The notes under the pieces are model-generated. The model was given only the letters and a program-made list of their open reading frames with translations, was not told the origin of the DNA and did not search any database. Shown here one piece after another: positions 11,501 to 26,500 of a DNA stretch of 34,415 nucleotides (its first letter is position 1; the number at the start of each line of letters is the position of its first letter). The stretch spans positions 97,133-131,547 of the forward strand of contig NW_003112481.1 in assembly GCF_000003605.2 (NCBI RefSeq). The letters are read 5' to 3'. A program made the translations under genes and the position numbers. Source of the stretch: Saccoglossus kowalevskii (Eukaryota > Hemichordata > Enteropneusta > Harrimaniidae).

Positions 11501-14500
11501 GCTATTGAGGTCAGTACTGCTAATCAGTTCAATGAAAAGTATCTTTCAAAGAGATAGGGCACATTTTTATCAGAAGATGCTATATGTTAATTAAATTTGC
11601 CATAGGCCTATCTTATTACCAAACGAAATTGGTCTATGGCCAGGGAAAATAAATATGAATGATTTTGGCTGAAATACTTGTATACAAGCATATCCATGGT
11701 ATAAACACTTATGGCAGTATGAATCCTAAAAGACACCTGTATTGTTTCAGTCGTGGATTACGATCCAAGATGACATCAATGAACTCTCATGGAATGACTC
11801 CTCTTTGCTATCACTTCATCCAGAATATCCAATAACACCCAAAGCTCTCGGCGATGAAACTATTCTATCCTGGTGTGTTTCACAAGGTTAGCATTATTTA
11901 ATTCAAATCTAAGTAATCATGTGTGTTCTTGGTATTTGAACATAAATCTAACATTTACGTTTGTCTATTTTAGGTACAAATATAACGTATGAGGTGAACC
12001 TTGATGATTTTGTTTTGATTCTCCTCCCATTTGATGAGGATCCTCTTATAACACCTCTAGGTATCACAGCCTTGCACCATGGTGAGATATATGTTTGTTC
12101 GGTTTTTGTTCGTCAGTCCGTTTACTGTCAATCTATGGTGAACTCNNNNNNNNNNNNNNNNNNNNNNNNNNNNNNNNNNNNNNNNNNNNNNNNNNNNNNN
12201 NNNNNNNNNNNNNNNNNNNNNNNNNNNNNNNNNNNNNNNNNNNNNNNNNNNNNNNNNNNNNNNNNNNNNNNNNNNNNNNNNNNNNNNNNNNNNNNNNNNN
12301 NNNNNNNNNNNNNNNNNNNNNNNNNNNNNNNNNNNNNNNNNNNNNNNNNNNNNNNNNNNNNNNNNNNNNNNNNNNNNNNNNNNNNNNNNNNNNNNNNNNN
12401 NNNNNNNNNNNNNNNNNNNNNNNNNNNNNNNNNNNNNNNNNNNNNNNNNNNNNNNNNNNNNNNNNNNNNNNNNNNNNNNNNNNNNNNNNNNNNNNNNNNN
12501 NNNNNNNNNNNNNNNNNNNNNNNNNNNNNNNNNNNNNNNNNNNNNNNNNNNNNNNNNNNNNNNNNNNNNNNNNNNNNNNNNNNNNNNNNNNNNNNNNNNN
12601 NNNNNNNNNNNNNNNNNNNNNNNNNNNNNNNNNNNNNNNNNNNNNNNNNNNNNNNNNNNNNNNNNNNNNNNNNNNNNNNNNNNNNNNNNNNNNNNNNNNN
12701 NNNNNNNNNNNNNNNNNNNNNNNNNNNNNNNNNNNNNNNNNNNNNNNNNNNNNNNNNNNNNNNNNNNNNNNNNNNNNNNNNNNNNNNNNNNNNNNNNNNN
12801 NNNNNNNNNNNNNNNNNNNNNNNNNNNNNNNNNNNNNNNNNNNNNNNNNNNNNAAGTCGGCCCGTTTACTGTCAATCTATGGTGAACTGTTCGTCTTACA
12901 AGTCGGCCCGTTTACTGTCAATCTATGGTGAACTGTTCGTCTTACAAGTCGGCCCGTTTACTGTCAATCTATGGCGAACTCTTCGTCTTACAAGTCAGTC
13001 CGTTTACTGTCAATCTGTGGTGAACTCTTCGTTATACAAGTCAGTCCGTTTGCTGTCAATCTAGTTTAATTTGGGGGGAATTGTCAAATAAGCCTTAAAT
13101 GCAATTAGCCACATTTTTATCAACACATTTCGTGTTTGAAAACTCACTAAAAATACTGGAAATTACGTAATTTTTCTAGACTTGTGATACTCTATATATC
13201 ATTGTTTCATACTTTACTCATATTAAAATAAAACAATGGAAAAATGCTCAAAAACAAAAAACATGCTATTTTCACTTCAATGCGTACGGTGATCCAATTA
13301 TTTATTTCATTTTTTTGTATGTAAAATAAAGAAAATGACATTTTCTTATTTGAATAACATTCTACTATAATACTACAATGAATTTCTGATTACAGGTCTA
13401 TCAGGAAGTGTAAGATATACATACCCATCCATTGGCTATTACAATATCTCAGTAAATGCGTCTAATCTAGTAAGCAGTAAAATAATCTACGGGATGGCTA
13501 TTGTTCAGTTACCAATCACCAACTTCAGACTTTCAGATCCTGGACCCATTGCCCATGGAGAGGAGGAGCCGATCTTTTTATTCGTGGACACTGGCACAAA
13601 CATGACATTTAACGGAACATTTAATCAAGTTTCTATTGGAAAGGAAGACTTTTTCTTTAATGAAGCCATGCATGAGGGTTATGCAATGATTACTCCTGAT
13701 AAATACACAATAAGAGGAATACTACCGTTCAGTGTCACGGCTGTAAATCTTGTCAGTGGACCTTTCGTTTACAACCTTGATATTCACGTTGAGTATCCTG
13801 TAAGAGATTTAAGAATATGGACTGATGATCCTGATGTTGAACCAAACACAGTGGTGACTGTAACTTTCGACATGCTTTGTGGAACTGGACTTACCCTGAC
13901 TCTTGATTATGATGACAACAATGTGGTTTACACAGCTGATCAAATGTTTCGATCAAACAATGATTCCATGTCACAGTTAAAATTGTGGCCATTCGCCAAA
14001 GAGTATAATGTAACTATTACAGCCGAAAATGTGTTGGGGATTTGGCAAGCAAGTACCATTGAATATGTTCAGAACCCTGTTCGAGATATCGTTATTTCTA
14101 CCAACACACCGGGGATAATACCCTGGAATTCTAATGGGACTATAACATATACGTGGACGTTTAATGGACTGAACGTACCGTCGAGTGTGAGTGCACATTA
14201 TTTCATAGCTATTGGAATTGAGTTCGATTTTGAACTACCATTTGACACAACAGGACTAACCACAATATCTCATGATGTATCGTTGGCAAAATATGGCACA
14301 TATTATACGCAAATAACACTTGCCAACCGAATCAACTCCATGATGTTTGAGTCAACAATTGACATGGAAGAACCTGTTGAAAATGTTACGTTTCAAATTA
14401 ACCATGATCAACCCTATTTGGAAGTCGGAGAAACAATTGAAGCAACAGTTATGTTCTCCTGGGGATCTCGTGTATCATTCTATTGGGACTTTGGTGATGG

Positions 14501-17500
14501 CAATGCCTTTGGCGTGGCTGAAGGAGGACTGACAACACACTCAAATGCATATCTACAACCAGGACAATACAATCTACAGGTAACAACAAGTAATATTCTT
14601 GGCCACGTGACTGCTATTTTGGAGATTATAGTACAGTATCCCGTTAAAGGATTCGTTTTCAGGGGAAGAAGGCTTAACAAAATAGAGAACAACAATATTG
14701 ATATTCCATATAACTTGTACATTTCAAAAAACATCCCCTTAGAGGAGTTTCCAACAGAAGCTAAAATAACAATTGATTTTGGTGTGCCAGGACCAATACA
14801 ATGGATGGACCTGACAATGGCTAATGCTCTGACATCAATGGACACCAATGCAGAAAGACATGTTTGGAATTTTAATGGAATTTCTTACTCCACACCTGGC
14901 CACGTCGTTGTAGTGTGCAATATTTGGAACCTTGTCAGTAACATTACGTACACCTATGATATATATATTTACCAGAGCATCACAAATTTGGACAAAGAAG
15001 TCAAGTATAATGAATATATCATACGCAAACAAGGAGGACCTGGTGATGAAAATCTTGATGAAAATGCATACATTTACAATTCAGAAGTGTATCTACCATT
15101 TGAGGAAGCTGTAGTGTTTGTTCTCACCTATGACACTGGTACTGGTTTGACATTTACATGGGAGTTTGATGATGAATTTAGCATGTGCATAGTAACACCG
15201 CCACCACCCACAGGAATGACAACTCAAATAACTACAACTGATATACCAACAACTGAAGCAAGAACCCGGGAACAAACAACCACGAACACATTGGACAGTG
15301 ATAATGCAACATATACAAGTACAAACATGTGGAGCAGTTTAGATGGAACATATACGTCTATGATGCCGACGCAGGGTACTACACCACTAGGAACAACACC
15401 TGAAATGTCTCCTTGCAACACACTTATGGTGACAACAGAACCCAGAGCTATTTGGTGGTTCTCCAGTCCAGGGGATTATATAGTTACAGTAAATGTGTCA
15501 AATCCTGTGCACTGGGATACAGAAATCATCTTGGTACATATTGAAGCTAGTGTTCAGGATCTTAAATTGTCGGACCATGGTCCCATGCCGGTCAACACAA
15601 CTATATTTTTTAAATTAGATACTGGTAATGTTGGCACAGACGCCTGTTATTTTGTCGATTTTGGCGATATCACAAGTAAAGACAACTATTATGCTTTCTG
15701 GGGTGAAGAGTATATGTGCTCATTTTTCTGGCCTGAACATTTTCAAAACTACAGTGATATATTGCGATTTTACAACACAAGCAGTTATGACCTGTTATCA
15801 ATGAAAGAAGCCGGGAATGACCCCATTATCAATTTACACAATTATTTTATGAATATAAATGAGTATACTGTTACTGTAACTGGACAAAACCATGTTTCAC
15901 AGGAAATAGTATCAATAATTACAACTGTTACAAAGGGACCATGTTATTACCCTATTGTTGTATTACAAGAGAAAAACTTGTGTAATGAAAATTTTGTAAC
16001 TTGCGATGAGACAACTGGATATCGACAATACATGGCATCAACCGAAGTGAAGGTATATTCTGAAGTCACACTCAACTGTACGACTACAAACAGAGCATAT
16101 TTTACCTGGAGGGCATTCAGACAGCTTGGTGATGGAGATGAAGAAGAAGCTGACCTCGGTGATACAGAAACATCAGGGCTGTCTATTGGGACCCTAACCA
16201 TTAAAAAGTTAACGCTAGGATATGGTTTATATCGAATGGAGCTCAATGTATCCATGTATGGAGAGATTGGCGTTGAAACGGTGGAATCAGCATACATATA
16301 CATTGTTGCCACTCCTTTGGTGGCAAGCATATCAGGTGGCTCTGAGATACGTGTCCGGTGGTCTGCTCTCATTGAAATAGATGGACTATCAGATACTTAT
16401 GATCCAGATGTTGAACAAGACAACAAATTGGGAATGGAATTCATTTGGATGTGTCGGCGCATGACATACACGATTGATGATGACACAACTATAGAAAACG
16501 TTGAAACATTTCAAGAATGGGATGAATATTATCAAACACAATTGTCACCGGCAGTAACAAACGCAGAATTTGTAGGTGAAATCGGCGATATTGGTGGATG
16601 CTTCGGAAGAGATGTTGGGGATGAAGTTCTCTTTAGTGAGCCTGGAGGTGAGTACAAACTATGTATAGTTTTAACTATTGTTGTGGACGTGAAAGAGACC
16701 AATGATAAAACCCCTGTACTTTTTTTAAATTTTATTTTCAAGATTATTTGATTAAATCATGGAGCATGTGTAACAGAATGTGCTCACTTTTCAAAATACA
16801 TGACTTCACTTCATGATACCATGGTATGCAATAACCATTCTCTTACTGATTGGACTATGTTGTGTAATGTAATGTATTGTATATTGCCTCTTTTAATAGT
16901 TGTCACAGTCATTTGTGTTGTGTTCAGTGATTATCCTTTGTATATACAGTTTCAATCGGTTAAAAAATTGCTGTTGTTTCTGCATTGAATCAGCGACGGT
17001 GATTCGATAATGGTAATCTAGGCTGTTGTACAGTCCATTATTTTCCCTTGACCTCACAGCAATTTGATGGATTACTTGGGAATTTCCATGCCACATGTAA
17101 CCGACTATCATTTGGTAAATGCGTGTTCAAATTAACGTATTATCGAACCAAACGTTAACACAGTGGATATTGTATTACTGGTATTTAACCTGTGACGGTG
17201 ATATAATGTGAATTCTGAATATCTATATGTCAATGTAATGTAACAAGAACTATTTGATTGTAGTTTAGTAATGTAGATGGAAGTCCACATCTTCTCACTG
17301 ATTTTACAATGTATTGTAATATGTGTTTATCCTATTGTGTATATTGTTGGAAAGTATGGCTTGGGATTGGCTATGGCGGTGTTTTTACTTTATTACAGGT
17401 AAAATTAACTTCACAAGTGGTCATATTGAAATAAATACAGAAAAGATGTATTATAACATGTTGTTCGAAATTAAAATGATTGTTATCAAGGGTGACCGCA

Positions 17501-20500
17501 TTGCCACCGCTTCCCAGGTTCTAGATGTCACAGAGGGTAATCCCCCACGGATGTCAATAAGGTAAGTTAAAATACAATTTTCGAAGTAGGCGCATGCCTA
17601 TGTGTTTCATGCTCGTGCATGTCATCATTGTTACAGTTTAAGTTATGATTAAGACCATATGACGAGCTCAGTTGTGTGTCATTTGTGATCAACCAAACCT
17701 GAATTGTTTTAGCAAGTATCAAAGTTAATTTGTTTTGTTTTTTATTTGTGGAATGATAAGTATAATAATTAGTAAAATAATTTACCACAGAAATAATAAT
17801 TGCAAAACTTTAATCCACATGACAATTGTATTTAATGCACTGACTACGATTATGTCGTCGGTTATTGTTCCTACCTTTATATTTAACATGAATCCATATT
17901 TTAAATATTTTGTTTGAGCCGAGGCCATTTCGAATTACGTCAGTCACAACAAACTTCATAGTCCATCCTCGTATTTTCAAAGATTTGTGAAATTCAAACC
18001 ATTTGAAAAGAAACATGTACAAGTACATGCAATATTTTGTTAAGATATAGCATATACAGACGTCGACAGTCAACAGTTTTCCTATCTGAGGAATAAAAAA
18101 ACTAAACCAGAAATACACCGCAAATATCGCATACTCACTGTGCTCCTTTCAATGACAAACTCATGTGGTAGATCGTCCGACATGAGCACAATCAATCTAA
18201 TCGATTTATCAGATTTGTTTACATTGCTGCTATACAAAAAAAACACTACAATAAAGATCTTACATTTTCGACATTGTGAAATTCTTTCGTTATGGGGGGA
18301 AAAAACCAAAGACAAGATAATTCAGAATTATATTATAAATATTTTTTACCAAATGTATTTCCTATGCACCCATGAATAATTTTCATAATTACCGATTACA
18401 CAAGGACATTACAGAAAATAGTTATTTTCTATATTCTCTATATTTTCATTTGTCTTGAATTGTTACAGAAAGAAGCTGAATAAATTACAAATTACGAGCG
18501 TATGTATTGTGTTCAACAACTCATGTATAAGCAATAACTTTAATAAATATGATTTTAAATAGAATTTCACAATGTCAAAAACGGAAAGTTGTTATCGTAG
18601 TGTTAAAAACTAAAACAATAACAAACGACAACATTAATTGTTAAATAATTTCTTACTCAGGTGTAAGTTGAACTGCATGAATAAAGTCAGTACAACAAGC
18701 CGATTCTCCTTAGAATCAATAAACCAAGATTTTATCCGAGGTGTTTTCCTGTATTACAAGTAAGTGAGAATTGAAACCAACACTACGAGTTAAAGTAGCT
18801 ATAGTGTTCCAATATAGTTAAGTCAGAACTACTATATTTCGTTTCAAGTATTAATTCGTGCTTTGATATGACGTTTCGCATGAAACGTGGATGATAATTT
18901 GCATGCTTATGTTCAGTTTACGATTGTGACAAAATGAATACTGTTATAATGTGAAATATAACTTTTTTCTAGAAGTTCAGTATTTCGATGGACACTGGCA
19001 GCGAAAATATGTTGGTTTCTGTAGAGGGATGTTTGTAAGCATATCTAACACATGTGAAGAATAAGTGCCAAATAAACAAAAATAGTTCAAAACAGTATCA
19101 CAATTCAGACTAAGGCTTCCAAATTGGCCATTGTGAATTAAGTAAAAGATAAGTTAGGCAAAGATATGGTATATATCTCCAATACTATTGATATCATTCA
19201 TACGGAATTTGGAAAATTGGAAAGACAGAATAAACAGTTTAAATATACTCTCTGGTCTAAACACCGACATTTTCAATACATGGGTTATAGAGTTATACAG
19301 TTGTTATCTTTTCTAATCTTAAAGAATTTCAAATTAACTTTATAACATGTTCAATCAAATTAGAAATGCCATGTTGTCTCTATGGTTACAAACAAGTTTA
19401 CTAAAACATAATCATATTAATACCTCTATTCTATTTAGGTGGGAAGTGCAGCTTTACCAGAGCTCTAGATATATACCTATTTCTTCGTCTGAATGGCGAG
19501 ATTCGTCCGGAACCGGAAGTGACGGACAGAATTTTTCACTTGAAAAGGGTTTTCTTATAGATGTGTCATTCTATCGAATCAAAGTGATAGCATCAAGAAA
19601 TCCGGACTTCAGTAATTATGGTGAGTGTACGATTGCACAGTCTGTCATTACTATTTGGATATAAATACAAGTTGTACGTTTTTCGTATCCACATTGTCCC
19701 TATAATGGTGACTGACTGGGAGTAATTTATAATCAGATAAAAAACGCATTCGGTCTTAAGACCGAAACGTTTTATTGTAAGTAGTAGTTTGTACGAAGAT
19801 TGTATCTGCCTTGAAATCTACCACCCCAAATCATTCATAAATACACATTAAGGGGAACTATCGATCTTTTGAAGGCATTTGGGGAGTTCTATCAACAATT
19901 CTGCCCGATATTCAAATGCAATATAAGAGTTCTATAACCTTCATTGTGCCATGTGTGACACCAGTACACACGAACAATAATGGTGTACATTTCGTATCGT
20001 GTAGTTATTGTTCTCATAAAATGTGCGTATTTAAATTGTGGCAGGAGGACATTATATCAATTACTGGCACTGATAAAATTATGATAAATTTCTGCCAAAC
20101 TAAAAACATGATATATATCACAAGCCAGTGTCATCGAGTCATCACAAAATACAGCGTGAGTATAAAACCGCTCGTTTTCGGAGTCCATGTAGTTTCTTCT
20201 AATAGTGCCGCTAAACTAAGTCAGGATTTATTTAATGATATAATGTTGATTCATGCGACAGTTGAAATTTGAGTTGATCCTAATTCGTGATTGTCGAATT
20301 ACCGACCTACGCGATGTGGTTATGTTTGCGCATGCGTAACCAACCTAGCAACAGGCGAATATAGGACCAAAATATATAAAATATCAAAAGTAGAATGGAC
20401 GACAACTCCGGATGAAGTCAGCGGTTTGTAAACCCGGGGCCACATACTATGCGTAAGCGCACTATCGATAAACGCCGAACCGGTATCAATTAGGGAATTA

Positions 20501-23500
20501 TGACCATACTTATGACACGGGACGGATATAAAGTCCTCCAATGAAACTTTCTGATTGACCAAAAAGCACAATTTTAATTTATGCGGGCCTTTATTACACA
20601 ATAACAATGTTGTACGATATATCCTTTTTTATATTTATATTTAAGATATGATTGTATTCAACATTTGAGAAACGACATAAAATCATAGTTCATATCATAA
20701 CTTGCACAGTACTGAGTAGAAATATATTATAGAGTATTGTCGATTATTGACTATTTCTTGTGTCCAACAGGAAGTGCATCTCGTGACATCACCACAAATG
20801 AGGTGCCCATCGTTGGAACATGTTACCCTATTCCTACTAACGGCACTGCGCTAAATACAACATTCAATTTTTATTGTTCTGGTTTTGACGATCCTCATAA
20901 GCCACTACTGTACCGATTTGCTACTACTAGTTCTAATGGGTCTTATGTGTGGATGTATAGTGGTATGTATGATGTAGACGAATTTATTGATATTCGAATT
21001 ATGCCTATAGAAGTGCGATGTTCTGACAATTTCGTGAATAATCTGCAGATGCGGCACAGGTTATTCAACTAGAACGGTGATACTGTGTATTTAACAGAAT
21101 CTAATGTGTGTTCTAATATGATCTTAATATTGACATCATCGAATGCAATGTTGTATTATATGTTGTTATAGGGGAGAATCCCTCCATGGATCAGCCAGCA
21201 ACATTGCCCGCGGGTGAAGAAGAAGATGACTATTTTGTAACAATAATCGTCAGGGTCTCCGATTCATATGGTAGTTACTCCGATTTTACATCGATGAAAG
21301 TTCAGGTAAAACTGTAACCATGTAACATGTATCGCGAAAAGCAAATAATATTGTATTTTGTAGATGTAATTGTAAAGTATTCTGCTAATGAAAATGGGGG
21401 ATATTAAGCATTTAATTCAGGAGATGATAATTATTGGATCGCTGAGATAAAGTTGTGTTTCGGTAGGTTATTTGTTTGCAATTTGACATAGTTGCGTCGC
21501 ATAGTTTTATTTGTGACTGGTCTGCTAGACAATAAATTGTTTAGGATATTCGCACTTTTATAATCTAACAGCAATAATTGTAATTGGGCAGTAATGTTAA
21601 GAATCTGTAAGACATACCAAAGCAATATTTTAATACATCAAAATATTTGTAGTAGTGAAATAATATGTTGTAAATAATAACGAAATGTTGAGGAGTTCGG
21701 GCCTTTCAAGCGGTTATAAAATCAATTGTCAACATTTCCAATAATACAAACTTAGAATATACAGTATCAAGAAACATACACACACACAAATAGACAAAAC
21801 TCCATGAGAAAAGATAAATAAACCGTTTGATCTGTATGAGTGTAAACACATGTTGAGACAAAGATACATACAGCACCACGCTACACAGGTAAACTTTGTG
21901 TACCTTAAGACAAGAAATCATTTTATAAAAAATAATTATTGTAATTCGCATTCAATTCGGAACTTAGACATCTCCATTTAAAGGCAGGGGCGAAGTTCAA
22001 AGTCTGTGTTTGGTTTAACCGTGGTATAAAACATTTTGATATTTGCAGGTGTTTCCCCAAGAGATGGACACGAGAGACATGAAATCACTCATTAAAGAAT
22101 TAACCACAGGAACTAACAGTCCTATGGACCTAATGATTGGTAGTGGTAAAGCTGGTGCAGCTAATAATATTGCTGCTGCGTGTGCCAAGACACTCAACAA
22201 GTTTTCTACCAAATCCAAAGTGGCAAACAATGGCACATTCACAGTCACCCCAACAGTTGGTAAGAGTTTAACATTGCAGCATCGCGTAAATATAAACAAA
22301 ATAATATGATCATACCAAAGACTATACAATCGAGGGCTTTTTGAATTTATTTGAGGAAACTATATTCATCGTGTTTTATTAATAAACTCTCTTCTGTAAG
22401 TAATGTATGAAGGACCCGTTATACTAGTAATTAATCCAAAACATGTATATCCGAATAGGTCCATTTATTGGTACAACGAGTACTACGAAGTATACAACTG
22501 CTAGCACTCTCACTGTTGAAGATGAAGAAGACATGGAAGAGAACACTGAGGTGCGGGAATATTCAATGTGTTGTATTTATATGTATATATTGTATTATTA
22601 TTATTATTCAAATTATGAAACAATGTTGTATTGTTCCAATTATTATAAAAAATTCTATAGAATTGAATTACATCTGTGTGATCAATGTGCTAAATTTTCA
22701 CGATCTGTGGGAAATTTTGTTATGAAACTTGATTGGGGTTAGTTTGTTTATTTAGACCACTACCCAGTCCTTGGTAGTCTATGTCGATGTAGAACTATCC
22801 TTACGTGTTTGATAGTCTTTACACATAATACTTTTGAATAATTTCTTGTCAAAACAAAGAAAAAGAAAGTAAAATCATCGTGTTGTTGAGAAAGATCAGT
22901 ATTTAGTTTCATAGTCAATTATTTTGAGGTTCGTTGAAATCCAAAAAGAATTGTTGTTGAATGAGTTGCCTGTGCGTGATTTGGTTCTTTGATAATTATT
23001 CAAAATACAGGCATATAGACTGAATTAAACAAACAAACATAAACGAGAACAAGTTATATGTAATTTGTCGTTCATTGGGTGTTGTATTTGTTCTTTGTAG
23101 ATAAGAACAGAACTGGTCAAAGGAGCGGTGTCTGGAGCTGTGACTTCCATGGGTGAATTAAAACAGCGTTCGTCAACTATGGAGCTTGTTAGCTATGACC
23201 CTTATGAACTGAGCCAGGAAGCCCAGGTATGTCACTGGTATATCCAGAAATAAGTCGCTTATCTGTTATTCAATTTTATTATCAAAATTACTGGTGTTGG
23301 TTTATTTTTCCATAGGATACTATGGTTGATTCTCTTCAAGTGTGGACTTCTTTTCTTGAGGACCAGGCTAATGGTGGTGAGGTAAACGCCAATTTACTGG
23401 AAGATGGCGGTAGCGGTTTGTTAGTAATTGCTTGTAAGTGTTCTGTACAGTGTAATATGCGGCATACGTACGCATTGTATCTGTGGTACGATTTAATATT

Positions 23501-26500
23501 GACCTTTTCGCTTCGATACTACTTATCGACGTTATGTCATGAAATTATGAGTTCATACACTAATGTTTTCCTTCGTATTAATAGCAAATGCATTACAATC
23601 GAGCGTGGTGACTGTACAACGGGCGACTACTAAAGCAGAAGAACTGCGAGCTGAACTCGAGATACTTGCAACCACCGAAGCCCCGGACCCTGATGCACTG
23701 GTCGCCAAGCGTAGGCGACGACGTGAAATAAATAATGCAATAGAAGAAGCAGAAGTGGCCAACGAACAGGTAATAACAGAAGACATAGTAATCGAACTCG
23801 ATCTATATAATTAATAGACACTAAATAATTGTCATTATTTAATTTTGTGATTTTCGGCAAAGTTGAAAATTGTGTGTGGCCATTTTATTTATTGTGTACA
23901 TGCTTTCCCTCTCTAGTCAAGACAAAGATCTGAGAAAGTAATGGGAATCACTGACACCGTTGTAAGCATCGTAAAAAACAATCTTGTGGCCGGGCAGGAC
24001 GACGTTCAAGTTACTGGTAACGGCATTAGTGTTCAAGTTGGTATAACTTTTCCTGACAAGCTGGAAAACAGTAAGAATGTTCATTTAACAATAGTGGGTA
24101 TATTTATTTTACATGGGTTGTTTATGACTGAGATTATGTAAGAATAACATTGCATTGGAAATAGCAGATGATATTTAGATCTAGATTTCTGGTTGCTCCA
24201 TAAACTGGTGTAAGTCATGTATGTGAGTATGTTGTTGGGTAGAAAAGTATATTAAAAATGTAATGATTCATAGTATATTTCCATTTACTTAGATCAATGT
24301 TTTTTGAACGGACAATGATTTTCGATATTCTTAAAATCTGATAATATGAAATTATGGTTTGATGTCATGTTTTTGTTTTTTAGAGAAAATTGAGCAGGGT
24401 GATGGTATAACCGTTGAACTTCCCACAGTTTATGATATGTTTGGTGATGAGAATATCACATACATTGCACAAGAGGTTTGTTTTATTTACTCTTTATTTC
24501 GTGATTCGTTGCTTCATCAATTGTTGTAAAAGTTGATGTGGTTTAATTAATTAATTGATTAATTAATTAATTAATAGAGTAAATATGTTTGGTCCACAGA
24601 TGGTTGTTTATCAGGATAATTTTATAACTTGGTCTAACAGCTCAGAAAGCGTGCAGGGAAGTTTGGTTGCGTTTACTATGTACAATGAGACTGGCGAGTT
24701 TGCAGATTTAAGTGAATTGCAAGAACCAATTAAAGTTATGGTACCCAATTATGGAGATCTTGACGCGGTCGAGGTGTTTCAAAATGTGACAACGCCATTA
24801 TATAGGCCTATGTCTGTGCATAAGATCAGTAAGTAAATTGAAATATTTACTTTCTTGCTGACTGTATATATTGCAACTGCCAATTTTGTGTTTCGGTTAA
24901 TCAATGTCTTTATATATTTTTTTATGATCTAGCGGTCGAAGATAATACAGCGCTTGTGATTGATGTACGACCACTGACTGTCAATGGTACGAATACAGAC
25001 AATGTGACAATGTATATGTTCTTTGGTGTTGGTTATTATCCCGATGACAGACCTGGTGGACATGATTTCAATTGCTCAGTACCACGTCAGCCACAATTTG
25101 TAGTAGGGGATAATGATACACTAGACATAAGTAATCTCTGGGAATTGCAAGAACCGTATTTGTGGTCTTGTTTCTTCAGCAACTCTTTTCTTGAAAGGTA
25201 ATCAATATTTTAAACTCACGCTTGAAAAGTAAAATTATATTGCACATATAAGTATCAGAAATATTTTAAGCAATGTAATATTTCATCTCTCTTTAGTTTC
25301 ATGAATGTTTCAAATGACATCTACGTTGGCGTTAAGCATACTGGTGGATGGAATCAAACTGCCGCTGATGACTACTTAGCGGGTACCGAGTATACGAATT
25401 TTTGGCCATTACATTATGAACTGCGAGATTTCACACTGCAGTGTTCCTGGTACAACAACGAAACTTTGACATGGGAAACATCGGGAATAACGGTAGGTAG
25501 CCGTGATTTGGTGACTATGTTCATTCATTGTGCATTGTGCACTGTGCTCTTGGTGGCTGTATTCCGTTTGTATTTTGTTTTTGTTTAGACAGTGTTAGTT
25601 TCACATTGTTCATACTTCGCAGCACTACCACAAGGACAAAAACCTATTTACAATTTAAAAGTATTAAGGTATACAAGTGGGGAAAATTAATAATTTACAT
25701 AATTGTATACCCAGTGTGCATTTTACAAGCACTAATGTGGGTATATGTTTCAATGCAATTATGTGGGGTTCTTTCGTCATCGTTTTTTTAAAACACAATT
25801 ATAGCCTTACACAGCACTCGCAAAGATGCACATTTGTATTTGTTCAGGTAAGTTATTTAGTTTAGTATATTTCTCTTGTGATGGAGCATCATTTTTTTTT
25901 TATATGTGAAGCCATGATCCGTCTAAACAACTTGCGTCTATACTACAAAGGGCTATATTTGTCGAGCTGCGCATGTGCGAGAAATGGGTCCCATAATAGT
26001 ATTGACAGAGATATTACGCAGATCAACGTGTACACAAAGGAGAGACTCCGGTTTAGTTGGGTAATTTATATGATGCTTGCCACACATCGAAGTACTTTAG
26101 GAAGTAAAAGTCGGCATTCAGTGTACATCGCGATCAGAAAACTGGATGAGCGCATTTAGTTAAGGAAAACGTACGGTTCATCAACTCAACTCGTGCGTAT
26201 GCGTGGCGCGATTACCACCAACCTTTAATAATTTCGTTGGCTGATTTTCAACTACAATAGTGTATTGAACACTAAAATAATAAAATAACCACTTTTTAAA
26301 GCTGTCACAACATTTGTTCATGATCTTTTTATGTAGGTTGGTGAACGGTCTACGATCAACAATATAGAATGTTTGGCGCAACATTTGACGTTGTTTGGTG
26401 GAGGGTTCAAGTTACCAATGAATTCCATAGATTTTAGCGACTCTGCGTTCACGAAACTCGACGAGAATCCCGTTGTGTTCGCTTTCATGGTGTCGTGCAT

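Noticed and set aside
12854-13062. CRISPR-like direct repeats
   Set aside because: Units are contiguous 46-bp tandem copies with no unique spacers, in a eukaryotic intron.
11961-13064. Long frame through the N gap
   Set aside because: Composed of exon 13, unknown bases and the 46-bp array; the real exon ends at 12081.
25528-25865. Hydrophobic frames in intron 29 that might extend the GPS region
   Set aside because: The GPS reads continuously from exon 29 to exon 30 in phase 0; these frames have no usable acceptor and donor pair.
25878-26159. 93-codon frame in intron 29
   Set aside because: Most of it lies inside MITE copy 1.
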